Shown: positions 1 through 6,244 of the stretch, one piece after another
How the letters are laid out: each line of letters starts with the position of its first letter
Numbering within the stretch: position 1 is the first letter of the stretch
Source: a virus
IMG/VR virus record: IMGVR_UViG_3300046313_000259
Coordinates: 1 to 28,145 of that record
Direction: 5' to 3' (one strand)
Length of the DNA: 28,145 nucleotides
The notes under the pieces: generated by a model
Seen by the model: the letters and a program-made list of their open reading frames with translations, nothing else
The model's database searches: none
Told to the model about the DNA's origin: nothing
Translations under genes and position numbers: made by a program

Positions 1-2
1 TT

Positions 3-134
3 AGGAGTCAAGTCGCAGGAACGCTTATTTACATGGCATCTCGACCTGAAAAAAAACATCCTGACTTCTTCTGTAATAACGAAGAATCTATGGCTTCCAT
101 TAAAGCTGATTATTTTGAAAAGAAAGGCGACTAA
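3..134 (+). CDS. 3' end of an unrecognised gene, cut by the window edge
   Basis: The frame that ends at TAA 132-134 is open back to the left edge of the window, so only the last 43 codons are visible and the true start lies outside or at ATG 33. The visible peptide is mostly hydrophilic, with an aromatic and cysteine patch (DFFCNNEES) and a Lys-rich end (FEKKGD). I do not recognise it. The next gene starts two bases after this stop, and its ribosome-binding site (AAAGG) lies inside the last codons, so the two are probably translated together. It is the first visible member of the plus-strand small-gene cluster. Confidence 0.5.
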   Translation, partial: RSQVAGTLIYMASRPEKKHPDFFCNNEESMASIKADYFEKKGD

Positions 135-135
135 A

Positions 136-381
136 ATGCAAGAAATAATCATCGGAATACTGGAGAGGCTAGGCTTTCCTACGAAGAACGCTAAGCGAAT
201 GCTCCCTTTGATTGAAGGGCTTAATCATGAAGAAATGCTAGCTTTGAGCATCGTGACAAATGACACGGAAATCATAGGCACCTCCGATGGCTTTACGATT
301 AAGCTGATCAAAGGAGGCACAGTTAGAATGTGTGCGTTGGGCGGTCAATTATCGGCACGATTGAAAGGCGGTGAAGGGTGA
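136..381 (+). CDS. small hypothetical protein, 81 aa, plus-strand cluster
   Basis: I chose ATG 136 over the TTG at 115. AAAGG sits at good spacing before it, and the start follows directly on the TAA of the preceding gene. The product is a soluble protein of about 81 residues. Its N-terminal half looks helical (EIIIGILERLGF, then KRMLPLIEGL), and a short beta-like stretch follows (IIGTSDGFTIKLIKGG). No family is recognised. It ends in KGGEG, encoded by a 20-bp repeat that also carries the ribosome-binding site of the next gene and overlaps its GTG start by four bases (GTGA). The same ending recurs in the next two genes. Confidence 0.6.
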   Translation: MQEIIIGILERLGFPTKNAKRMLPLIEGLNHEEMLALSIVTNDTEIIGTSDGFTIKLIKGGTVRMCALGGQLSARLKGGEG

Positions 382-599
382 GCGTAAAAGTAACAAGTTT
401 AAGTCTTGAGCTATACAAAGGGATGATGCCTGTTCTTAGGGCAGGCATGGAATCATCAAGCGGTTTTACCTTCTATAAGAAAGCCAATACAACCGCATCA
501 AAAAGGGCGGTGGAGCTACTGCGTGACTTGATAACGCAGATTGAAAAAGACTCGTTGGAATTATTGCAGGAAGACTTTAAGAAAGGCGGTGAAGGGTGA
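378..599 (+). CDS. small hypothetical protein, 73 aa, plus-strand cluster
   Basis: It starts at GTG 378 inside the GTGA overlap with the previous gene, with AAAGG eight bases upstream in the repeat. The product is soluble and probably helical; the stretch ASKRAVELLRDLITQIEKDS looks amphipathic. No transmembrane segment, metal site or known motif is visible, and I do not recognise the family. Like both neighbours it ends in KGGEG from an exact copy of the 20-bp junction repeat (581-600), which implies translational coupling to the membrane protein that follows. Function cannot be inferred from the sequence. Confidence 0.6.
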   Translation: MSVKVTSLSLELYKGMMPVLRAGMESSSGFTFYKKANTTASKRAVELLRDLITQIEKDSLELLQEDFKKGGEG

Positions 600-793
600 G
601 TATACTTACTAAGCTTATTAAGTTTATAGCGTTGTTATTCTTCTGTATAACCGTTGCCTGTTTTGCACATTTGCTTGGTTCATGGTATGGGTACTACATG
701 ACCGTACATCCTACATTATGGTTTCTTGTGGGGTTAGGGATGTTTCAATTTTGGGGAATGTTTATGAGTGATAAGAAAGGCGGTGAAGGGTGA
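596..793 (+). CDS. small membrane protein, 65 aa, two predicted membrane helices
   Basis: It starts at GTG 596 in a four-base overlap with the upstream stop. Two hydrophobic segments are clear, about residues 9-27 (IALLFFCITVACFAHLLG) and 38-55 (PTLWFLVGLGMFQFWGMF). They are separated by a short polar loop (GYYMTVH), and the tail is basic and polar, ending KKGGEG. This shape fits a small inner-membrane protein. A holin would be possible, but the gene lies apart from the endolysin on the other strand, so that role is not assigned. The third copy of the junction repeat couples it to the next short gene. Confidence 0.6.
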   Translation: MSILTKLIKFIALLFFCITVACFAHLLGSWYGYYMTVHPTLWFLVGLGMFQFWGMFMSDKKGGEG

Positions 794-918
794 GTGAATG
801 TAAAGAATATCTTAAATCTATTGGGGTGCTTGCACTGGCTGTATTTGCACTCTCTTTTGCCTTATTATCAAGTCTGACATTGTCATTCTATTTGTTCCAT
901 TTTTTAATGGGTATGTAA
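790..918 (+). CDS. very small membrane protein, 42 aa
   Basis: It starts at GTG 790, the fourth start set by the 20-bp junction repeat, and ends at TAA 916-918. After about ten polar residues (MSECKEYLKS) nearly all of the rest is hydrophobic (IGVLALAVFALSFALLSS, then TLSFYLFHFLMGM). That predicts one long or two short membrane helices. It is the last gene of the coupled cluster and is followed within 15 bases by a rho-independent terminator. The family is unknown. Its size makes it easy to miss, but the ribosome-binding site, the four-base coupling and the terminator support it. Confidence 0.5.
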   Translation: MSECKEYLKSIGVLALAVFALSFALLSSLTLSFYLFHFLMGM

Positions 919-932
919 AATAAAAGCAACAC

Positions 933-975
933 ACGCACCCGACCTCTCAACGATGTAGAAAGGGGTGCGTTTTTG
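933..975 (+). terminator. rho-independent terminator after the plus-strand cluster
   Basis: ACGCACCC (933-940) pairs with GGGTGCGT (963-970). A partial inner stem (CCTCTC with GAAAGG, one mismatch) extends it, and a T tract follows directly (970-974). The poly-T lies on the plus-strand side, so it ends transcription of the genes at 136-918. Confidence 0.75.
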
Positions 976-995
976 TTGAGAAAGAAAGGTGAATT

Positions 996-1181
996 ATGAT
1001 TGACGAATTGACACAAAGGCTCATTGTAAGCCAAATAACACAAGACGTAATAAGTTACGAAGAATGGCTTGCTTTGCATGAAGAGGCACGCAATGGAACA
1101 CTAAAGCTTGAAGTTTATTTATCGCCTCAAGAATACGCTAAGCAGTACCTAGCAAAGTCGAAGCAGACATATTTTTGTTAA
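996..1181 (+). CDS. small hypothetical protein, 61 aa
   Basis: It starts at ATG 996 with AAAGAAAGG at good spacing. The product is helical-looking and rather acidic (DELTQRL, SYEEWLALHEEARNG), with a C-terminal half containing SPQEYAKQYLAKSK; no family is recognised. It lies beyond the terminator that closes the preceding cluster, yet I see no clear promoter of its own, so it may depend on read-through. Its TAA overlaps the TAA of the endolysin on the opposite strand in the palindrome TTAA (1178-1181), so the two genes meet tail to tail with no spacer. Confidence 0.55.
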   Translation: MIDELTQRLIVSQITQDVISYEEWLALHEEARNGTLKLEVYLSPQEYAKQYLAKSKQTYFC

Positions 1182-1648
1182 TACGTCCACGTCCGCTCGT
1201 CGCCTAAGTCGATGTGGACAAAGTCCACCCAACCGTCCTTGTTGTAATCGGCTCTTGCAAGTCCCCCTACATGAAACTCGTTTAAGCGTGCCATTTGGTT
1301 TCTATCGAACGGTACGCCTTTTACGTTGAAGTCCACCGCAAGCCCTGTTAGGTGCATGGACTTAGACGCTCCACCAATACGCTTATTATGGCTAGGAACC
1401 CTTAACCATGACGTGATCGCTATAGGCTTCCCGAAGTAAGTCCGAAGCTTCTCAAGGTACAACGCCATACGCAAGGCATTTTCTAGCATGGCTTTAGTAA
1501 CTTCTTTCCACTCGTTAGGGTGAATCCCTACAAACACTTCACCCCATTTAAAGTTTGTGGTGATGTTTTCTCTCACTAGCAAGTCATAGTCTTTTGACTT
1601 AATGAGCGAATAGGCGGATGAAATCGTCAATAGTTTTTTAGCGTTCAT
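1178..1648 (-). CDS. M15-family D,D-/L,D-peptidase endolysin
   Basis: This is a predicted cell-wall-cutting endolysin of 156 residues. It carries the zinc-peptidase pattern of the peptidase M15 C-terminal family: an Arg in the ITSWLR strand (about R83), SMHLTGLAVDF with ligands H99 and D106, and FVHID with H145. The family cleaves peptidoglycan peptide cross-links. No signal peptide or cell-wall-binding domain is visible, so release would need a holin. I chose ATG 1648, which has AAAGGG upstream, over a GTG at 1681 that lacks a ribosome-binding site. A terminator separates it from the upstream late genes, but a promoter-like pair (TTGACC-18-TATAAT) lies there and could drive it alone. Confidence 0.85.
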   Translation of the reverse strand: MNAKKLLTISSAYSLIKSKDYDLLVRENITTNFKWGEVFVGIHPNEWKEVTKAMLENALRMALYLEKLRTYFGKPIAITSWLRVPSHNKRIGGASKSMHLTGLAVDFNVKGVPFDRNQMARLNEFHVGGLARADYNKDGWVDFVHIDLGDERTWTY

Positions 1649-1707
1649 TGTGATTTTCCCTTTGAAATTACATTCAAGCACAGCTTCATTGTACTTTTTA
1701 GCGTGAA

Positions 1708-1737
1708 ATTATAATAAAGAAAAGGGGGCTAGGTCAA
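1708..1737 (-). promoter_or_regulatory. candidate endolysin promoter overlapping a terminator
   Basis: On the minus strand TTGACC (plus 1732-1737) and a perfect TATAAT (plus 1708-1713) are 18 bases apart. The -35 box spans the loop and edge of the terminator hairpin and the -10 box follows its T tract. Transcription would start near 1701, about 50 bases before the endolysin ATG. Confidence 0.5.
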
Positions 1738-1743
1738 GCCCCC
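1712..1743 (-). terminator. rho-independent terminator between late operon and endolysin
   Basis: GGGGGCT (1724-1730) and AGCCCCC (1737-1743) form a seven-pair GC-rich stem with a six-base loop. Read on the minus strand the stem is followed by TTTTCTTTATT. It lies just after the 47-codon gene, ending the long late transcript before the endolysin. Confidence 0.8.
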
Positions 1744-1762
1744 TGTCTGCTTTGCTCTTCTA

Positions 1763-1906
1763 CTAAAACTTCAAGCCTTTTAAAATGGTGACGAGTGCTT
1801 TTACGGCAATATCATCAAAAGGGTTTTTCGTATTTTCAGCTATTTCTTCACCATACTTTTCAAGCACACTTAATAAACCGAACGATACCACTTTCCATAA
1901 CAACAT
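1763..1906 (-). CDS. small lysis-region protein, 47 aa
   Basis: The frame runs from ATG 1906 to TAG at 1763-1765. A very strong ribosome-binding site (GAGGAGG) lies inside the end of the upstream gene, whose stop is three bases away. The N terminus is hydrophobic (LLWKVVSFGLLSVLEKYG), followed by an acidic stretch (EEIAENTKNPFDD) and an amphipathic end (IAVKALVTILKGLKF). Short phage proteins of this layout are common beside endolysins, but I cannot name a family. A small holin or membrane-associated lysis factor is possible on position alone. A terminator follows within 20 bases. Confidence 0.55.
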   Translation of the reverse strand: MLLWKVVSFGLLSVLEKYGEEIAENTKNPFDDIAVKALVTILKGLKF

Positions 1907-1909
1907 AAT

Positions 1910-2089
1910 CTAATCCTCCTCTATTGTGTAAACGTGTTCTAACTGTTCACGATCTAAAAGCGAATAAGGCACTCCCTCAATATCGATGAACTCTACCTCT
2001 GCCTTTTGAAAAAGTATCATTTCAAGCCCTTGTAAAAAAGCAATCGTCGTAAAAATACAAAGTCGCATGATTGATTTAACTTCTCTCAT
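1910..2089 (-). CDS. small lysis-region membrane protein, 59 aa
   Basis: The frame runs from ATG 2089 to TAG at 1910-1912, with AAGGAG at good spacing. A short basic N terminus precedes a hydrophobic segment, about residues 8-27 (MRLCIFTTIAFLQGLEMILF), suggesting a signal anchor. An acidic tail follows (VEFIDIEGVPYSLLD, ending TIEED). No convincing lipobox is seen, so an outer-membrane spanin is not supported. It sits between a coiled-coil membrane protein and the 47-residue gene, and its 3' end contains the latter's ribosome-binding site, so the two are probably co-translated. Function is unknown; a lysis role is inferred from position. Confidence 0.55.
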   Translation of the reverse strand: MREVKSIMRLCIFTTIAFLQGLEMILFQKAEVEFIDIEGVPYSLLDREQLEHVYTIEED

Positions 2090-2098
2090 AATCGCTCC

Positions 2099-2404
2099 TT
2101 ACTTTTTAACGGCGTGTATCCTTGCCTGTGCCTTGTCTTCATTACGCTTTACCAAACCTTTAAGAAAACCTAATTCCTCTTTAACGTCTGCTAAAGTCTT
2201 TAATAGGTCAATCATGGTTTCTTTAAGCTTCACGTTTTCTTCCTCACAACGCTTTGCTTGATCGGATAAATGAGCTTCAAACTTGGCAAGCTTGTCGTTT
2301 TGATACCGCCACATGATGCCTATACCAACCCCTAGAACGCCGATACAGGTGGCTCCCATTTTGATGATGTCTAAATCGGCTGGTGACAAGTGAATCCCCC
2401 CCAT
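2099..2404 (-). CDS. membrane-anchored coiled-coil protein (holin- or spanin-like), 101 aa
   Basis: I chose ATG 2404, preceded by AAAAAAGG. A longer reading from 2551 would overlap the end of the upstream gene and adds a non-membrane basic stretch. The protein has a short outer N terminus, one membrane helix at about residues 14-30 (KMGATCIGVLGVGIGIMW), and a long charged coiled coil (KFEAHLSDQAKRCEEENVKL onward) with a basic end. That layout resembles inner-membrane spanins and some single-pass phage membrane proteins. Its place between the fibre genes and the endolysin supports a lysis role. The exact class cannot be decided by eye. Confidence 0.6.
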   Translation of the reverse strand: MGGIHLSPADLDIIKMGATCIGVLGVGIGIMWRYQNDKLAKFEAHLSDQAKRCEEENVKLKETMIDLLKTLADVKEELGFLKGLVKRNEDKAQARIHAVKK

Positions 2405-2462
2405 TGTTAGAATACCTTTTTTACGTTGTTTTTTAACTGATATATTTTCATTTTTAAATCTT

Positions 2463-3260
2463 TTAAGGTGGTGCTGATAAATAAGGGTGTCCACTGGGGA
2501 GGCTTGCTTGAATCCCCCAACGGTGAGCCAAGTAGCCCTCTGTTTTTTCACGGTCTGTTGTGCCTAGTGCGGTGTCTACAAAGATCCACTCACAATAGAT
2601 ACCATTCCATGTACGGTTTGCAACCGTTGAAATATAGCCGATGTTCCACGTCTGTGTTGTGTTGCCTGCGAATCTCAAAAGGCTAGCGGGCATAGGAAGC
2701 ACGGTGAAAGAAGGTGTCGCACTGGCATTTTCCCACACGTTTGAACTGTTGGCGTAGTTCGTGGAATCGCTGAATATGCTAGCCGTCCCCGAATTGCCAA
2801 TCATCCCTTTTGTCGCACCAAAAAACATAGCATCGAAAAAGTCAAACGTCGTATCGATACCGTCACTATACGCCATGACACAATATATTTCTTTCGCATT
2901 GAAACTTGGTAAGTCTAAACCCCTATCCGCAAACCATGTATTCCACCCAATAGCTTGACGACCGCCCACTCGTGAATCGGTGGCATAATAAGCGGGCTGT
3001 TTACCTGCGGTTGCCTGCACGGCGTGATTGTTATTGCCTGACTGGTCATTCCATTGTGAGACGTTGGAGCCATTGAGCGTAACGCCTGTATCGGCTTTAA
3101 GCCAACATTGAACGCCTGTTAAGCTTGAAGGCGTCCATAAAGAAGGAGGGGTTGAAGGCATGTCTATGTCTAAGGCATTCGAGCCTAGGTAAGCCCTCAT
3201 GACTGGATCCCCCCCGAGCTTCGTATTTCCTAGATTTGTCGTACCTATTTTCAGAGCCAT
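2463..3260 (-). CDS. tail fibre-associated LamG/concanavalin-like protein
   Basis: A 265-residue protein. About 35 N-terminal residues (IGTTNLGNTKLGGDPVMRAY) look like a fibre attachment strand. A Pro-rich linker follows, then a LamG-like jelly-roll domain. Its marks are LTGVQCWLKADTGVTLNGSN, VSQWNDQSGNNNHAVQATAG, and the typical ending EKTEGYLAHRWGIQASLPSG followed by HPY. Domains with this signature are common in phage and secreted proteins and are expected to bind carbohydrate. It is the last gene of the receptor-binding region, so it may be a distal adhesin. Ligand and assembly position are not known. Confidence 0.7.
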   Translation of the reverse strand: MALKIGTTNLGNTKLGGDPVMRAYLGSNALDIDMPSTPPSLWTPSSLTGVQCWLKADTGVTLNGSNVSQWNDQSGNNNHAVQATAGKQPAYYATDSRVGGRQAIGWNTWFADRGLDLPSFNAKEIYCVMAYSDGIDTTFDFFDAMFFGATKGMIGNSGTASIFSDSTNYANSSNVWENASATPSFTVLPMPASLLRFAGNTTQTWNIGYISTVANRTWNGIYCEWIFVDTALGTTDREKTEGYLAHRWGIQASLPSGHPYLSAPP

Positions 3261-3264
3261 TTTT

Positions 3265-3708
3265 CTAACTTTCTAAAAGTGCGATTGCGTTATTTTTCAT
3301 TGAAATTAGTTCAGCATCATCGCCTACTGGTATGTTCTCAATAACGCCCTTTGCAACATCTACATTGCCTGCATTTAAGGCAAGAAACACACCACTCATG
3401 CCGGAAGGCGACAATAAGGCGACTTGTTTGGTTTCGTTGAGCTGTGCCACTTGAGCAATTAAGGTATTCAATTTTTCAATAGGACTCAAAAGGCGAGCAA
3501 TAGGATTGACGGCGGTTATTAAAAGGGCGTTATCAAACGAAATGGAGCCATTGCTAGAAAAGAATCCGCCTATTTGTGAAGCGGTGTAGCCTGTATCCGT
3601 CGTGAAAGCTTCCCACGAATCGCCTTGCCATAATATCTCGGCTTGAGGGTCACTATGATAAAAATCGGCGATTTGTTGACCTGCGTTATTGTAAATATAC
3701 AGTTTCAC
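3265..3708 (-). CDS. small fibre-associated protein, paralogue of the gene at 6585
   Basis: A 147-residue protein clearly related to the one at 6585-7025. They share an N-terminal block (ADFY, then EILWQG and EAF...TG.....GGF), a central Lys/Gln-rich helix region, and a C terminus with ALNAGNV followed by a helix. I do not recognise a named family. Each copy follows a fibre gene, which suggests a fibre assembly factor or small structural partner. The start overlaps the last base of the upstream stop (TAATG), so it is translationally coupled. Whether it remains in the virion is not known. Confidence 0.6.
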   Translation of the reverse strand: MKLYIYNNAGQQIADFYHSDPQAEILWQGDSWEAFTTDTGYTASQIGGFFSSNGSISFDNALLITAVNPIARLLSPIEKLNTLIAQVAQLNETKQVALLSPSGMSGVFLALNAGNVDVAKGVIENIPVGDDAELISMKNNAIALLES

Positions 3709-4565
3709 TATAGAACCTCCTGCCAGTAAACAAGACTACCTGCTTTTGCCGTTATAGCTGAACTTAAAACCTCTGACGCAAATCTTAATATTAAACTACC
3801 GTTTGCTCCTGCGGTTACAAAACCTTCAATCCAACCGCTATTGTTTGTAAGATATGGACTCGTAGCGTTTGAAGTAGCGGGTAAATCTACCGCATTTAAT
3901 ACGTTAATCGTGTTTGTAGCCGTCGTTAAGGCATACTGTGACTGATAAGAAATAGCCGTAATAGAAGTAGCCCCTACTGTGTTTACCGTCCATCGTGAGC
4001 CTGTAGTACCTACCGCTGAGTCGTATTTGAAAACAAATCTAAAATAGTACGTCTTGCCTGTGTTGACTGGGAAGTTTAACCCTGTCACATCCTGCAAGGT
4101 GTTAGCCACGGCGTTGTTGTTGACCACATCCGAACCTAGCACAACGAGGTTTAAACCGCTTCCTATGGCATTTGAACCTTGGTTAATACTTTGCTTCAAT
4201 GCCCCTGCAGTTGTATAAACGCCCCAACCGTTTTTATCCGTGTATTGAATCTTCTCGTTAGGTGAAAGCGTGGCTCGGAACTGCTGTCTAAACGTACCGT
4301 TGCGGTTATACCGTACTGTTACAGTAGCGTTTACGGTGTCGTTGTTGAAAATACTCACATCGTCAATCACTCGTTGTGTTGACGCACTAGGAGCCGATAC
4401 AAGCGTCACCGCCGTCGCTCCGTTGGTGGAGATGTCCGATGTTCTAGGCTCAAAAGTGGTAGTGGTGGTTTCTCTAAATGAAGCGGTGCAATCTAGTTGG
4501 TTTGTTGTAATCGCTCCACCCAGCAAGACCTGTAAAGAGTCCGTTGTATTGTTCAAAATAAGCAT
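3708..4565 (-). CDS. probable tail fibre or receptor-binding subunit
   Basis: A 285-residue, Thr/Asn/Ser-rich, beta-predicted protein with few charged residues, as in phage fibre tips. The N-terminal part (about 1-115) contains SIFNNDTVNATVTVRYNRNG, a beta-sandwich-like pattern. The C-terminal part (about 150-285) has TGKTYYFRFVFKYDSAVG and ends in SLVYWQEVL, again consistent with a jelly roll. There is no catalytic motif. It overlaps its neighbours by single bases, and it lies between a long fibre and a putative assembly protein. The fibre assignment is from composition and position; no named domain is recognised. Confidence 0.55.
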   Translation of the reverse strand: MLILNNTTDSLQVLLGGAITTNQLDCTASFRETTTTTFEPRTSDISTNGATAVTLVSAPSASTQRVIDDVSIFNNDTVNATVTVRYNRNGTFRQQFRATLSPNEKIQYTDKNGWGVYTTAGALKQSINQGSNAIGSGLNLVVLGSDVVNNNAVANTLQDVTGLNFPVNTGKTYYFRFVFKYDSAVGTTGSRWTVNTVGATSITAISYQSQYALTTATNTINVLNAVDLPATSNATSPYLTNNSGWIEGFVTAGANGSLILRFASEVLSSAITAKAGSLVYWQEVL

Positions 4566-5362
4566 TATAATGCAAGCCTCATAACTTGTTGTTGTGTTAA
4601 ACCACCTGAAGAAAGTGTAATATCACCACCCCCTAAAAGTGTTGTGCCGTTGATTGTTTTAATGTTCGTCCCACTCACTAGCGTGTCTTGCTTTGAAGAG
4701 GCAAGCCCCGAATACTGCGAGTTCGTGGCATTGTCGCCTGTATTCGCACCGCTTGTATTACCTAAAACCGTTTGCTGTGCGTCTGTGATAAAACGCTTAT
4801 TGCTTGAATCGGTGATATTAGCGGTCGTCGTTGTATCCACGTTTGCAACATTGCTTAGTCCGACGGCTGTTTTATCAAGCGTCTGAAACGTCTTGTCACC
4901 TCGATAGTATTGTCCAGTTGTGCCTGCGGTTATGGTGTTTTCTTTAGTGGCTAGTCCGTTGGTCAATGCCGTGTTAGTGGCATAGTCACCTGTTGCTTGC
5001 TTGCCATCTAACGCCGTTTGCAAGCCTGTAACGGTTGAAATCGCCTGTTCGCCTGTGTGGTTTGCACGATTAAGCAAGGTCGCATCGCTACTATTCGCCG
5101 TCGCCCCTGTCGCCACGCCGTCTAGCTTGGTTTTGTCGCTAGGACTCATAAGCCCTGCGTTTGTGGATACTAGGGGAATCGTTGCATCCGTGCCTGTATC
5201 GCTTGTGACTATACCGTTAGTTGGTGAAGCGGTATAGGCTAGGTTTGTATTACCGCCTCCACCACCACCGCCTGTAATGAAACCACCACCTACCACTTGC
5301 ACGGTTTTATAATCGGCGGATACCCTCACCGTCTTTTGAGTGGTTGCAATTTCTACAGTCAT
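4565..5362 (-). CDS. tail fibre protein with glycine hinge and fibre repeats
   Basis: A 265-residue protein. A short N-terminal beta region leads to a run of glycines (GGGFITGGGGGGGN, about residues 25-38), probably a flexible hinge. Fibre-type stretches follow: NAGLMSPSDKTKLDGVATGA, LNRANHTGEQAISTVTGLQT and VGLSNVANVDTTT. Such motifs are widespread in trimeric phage side fibres. The C terminus (GGLTQQQVMRLAL) resembles fibre ends that form a helical trimerisation cap. The start overlaps the preceding stop by four bases. The receptor-binding tip may be supplied by the next gene. Confidence 0.75.
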   Translation of the reverse strand: MTVEIATTQKTVRVSADYKTVQVVGGGFITGGGGGGGNTNLAYTASPTNGIVTSDTGTDATIPLVSTNAGLMSPSDKTKLDGVATGATANSSDATLLNRANHTGEQAISTVTGLQTALDGKQATGDYATNTALTNGLATKENTITAGTTGQYYRGDKTFQTLDKTAVGLSNVANVDTTTTANITDSSNKRFITDAQQTVLGNTSGANTGDNATNSQYSGLASSKQDTLVSGTNIKTINGTTLLGGGDITLSSGGLTQQQVMRLAL

Positions 5363-5706
5363 TGTGAAATATCCCCCTCAATGGTGATAGTCCCCTTACA
5401 CCACGTTTCAATAATACCACCTTGATAAGTTACCTCTAAATCATAAATCCCTGTTGTCCATGTGACTAAACTCCAGTCATCAATAAGGGCTTGAATGGTA
5501 TTGTTTTCTTCATCAATCGTTAGGGGGAACTCGTAAATAACCGTGTCGGACTCAATCTCGTTTTTAACATCCATTTTAGCAGTAGCACCTGTTAGACTCT
5601 GCAAGTCCCCAGTAGAACGCTGAATATAGCTAAACGTAATAGGCTGTGTGTCGCCTCTGTAAATGATAAAATCGGCGGTGTCAGGTGTTAGGTCTAGTGT
5701 TGCCAT
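5359..5706 (-). CDS. small BppU-like baseplate/fibre adaptor, second copy
   Basis: A 115-residue all-beta protein paralogous to 6237-6584. Both begin MATLD.TP and share a central (L)TGA.A...V.N block and a C-terminal pattern W..G.YDL..T followed by G.I.I.GD. The pattern recalls the N-terminal domain of BppU-type upper baseplate proteins, which attach receptor-binding proteins to the baseplate; that family match is tentative. The copies flank a C1q-like gene, so each may be the adaptor for the adhesin that follows it. It is coupled to the next fibre gene by a four-base overlap. Confidence 0.55.
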   Translation of the reverse strand: MATLDLTPDTADFIIYRGDTQPITFSYIQRSTGDLQSLTGATAKMDVKNEIESDTVIYEFPLTIDEENNTIQALIDDWSLVTWTTGIYDLEVTYQGGIIETWCKGTITIEGDISQ

Positions 5707-5707
5707 A

Positions 5708-6244
5708 TTACCACCCCTTAACGCTTACAATACATGACGGTGTAGCTGGGCGTGCGGTTGATCCTGAACCACTCCCTGCCACATAGTCTAACACATATTC
5801 ACTATTCACACTAGCCTGTGCCATAAGCTCAATGTAATCATTAGCGACTAAACCTGTGATGATAGCCCCTACAACAACTCCTGTACTCCCTGTATGGTTG
5901 ACTTGGTAGGCTATTGAGCTATTAGGTATCGGCGTTGTGCCGTTTTTACGCATCCAAAAGTAAACATTGCTTGTATTGTTTCCAATACTTGTAACCTGTG
6001 GTTGAAAAATAAACTCATACGTTCCTGCTTGATTTACCACAAAACGGCTATTGTTTGTTACCGTGTCGTGGTCGATACTCCCCACGCTGTCAAAATCGTT
6101 AGTATTAAAGGGTATCGCCGTTGGTGTTGTCGTTAAAGAAACATCTACGCTATGACTAGCCGTCAATGCCCCTGTTATTGCCACTTGTTGAGAAGGGGCT
6201 TGAATAATCGGCAAGGTTACTTCAACCGTTCTAATATCAGGCAT
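5708..6244 (-). CDS. C1q/TNF-like jelly-roll fibre protein
   Basis: A 178-residue protein. After a short N-terminal beta arm (about 1-30) the rest fits a C1q/TNF-like trimeric jelly roll. TPTAIPFNTNDFDSVGSIDH is followed by SRFVVNQAGTYEFIFQPQVT, YFWMRKNG, GLVANDYIELMAQASV and a terminal CIVSVKGW. These are typical successive strands of that fold in phage and bacterial surface proteins. The likely role is a trimeric receptor-binding or decoration subunit on the fibre apparatus. It starts at ATG 6244 with AAAGGGG upstream and overlaps the preceding gene by eight bases. No catalytic role is suggested. Confidence 0.65.
   Translation of the reverse strand: MPDIRTVEVTLPIIQAPSQQVAITGALTASHSVDVSLTTTPTAIPFNTNDFDSVGSIDHDTVTNNSRFVVNQAGTYEFIFQPQVTSIGNNTSNVYFWMRKNGTTPIPNSSIAYQVNHTGSTGVVVGAIITGLVANDYIELMAQASVNSEYVLDYVAGSGSGSTARPATPSCIVSVKGW

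Larger units (their letters stand above)
363..794 (+). repeat. three identical 20-bp gene-junction repeats
   Basis: GAAAGGCGGTGAAGGGTGAG occurs exactly at 363-382, 581-600 and 775-794. Each copy encodes the last residues (KGGEG) of one gene, supplies AAAGG as ribosome-binding site for the next, and holds the overlapping stop and GTG start. A weaker relative (AAAGAAAGGCGACTAAAATG) precedes the gene at 136. The genes between the copies are unrelated in sequence. Confidence 0.85.

Noticed and set aside
888-1079. 63-codon minus-strand frame across the terminator at 933-975
   Set aside because: It crosses a terminator and two better-supported plus-strand genes, and lacks a ribosome-binding site.
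2418-2462. 14-codon leader frame before the coiled-coil protein
   Set aside because: It ends just before ATG 2404 but has no convincing ribosome-binding site; it may be chance in AT-rich DNA.
2405-2551. 49-residue N-terminal extension of the coiled-coil membrane protein
   Set aside because: It overlaps the end of the LamG-like gene by 89 bases, while ATG 2404 has a good ribosome-binding site and gives a normal membrane topology.
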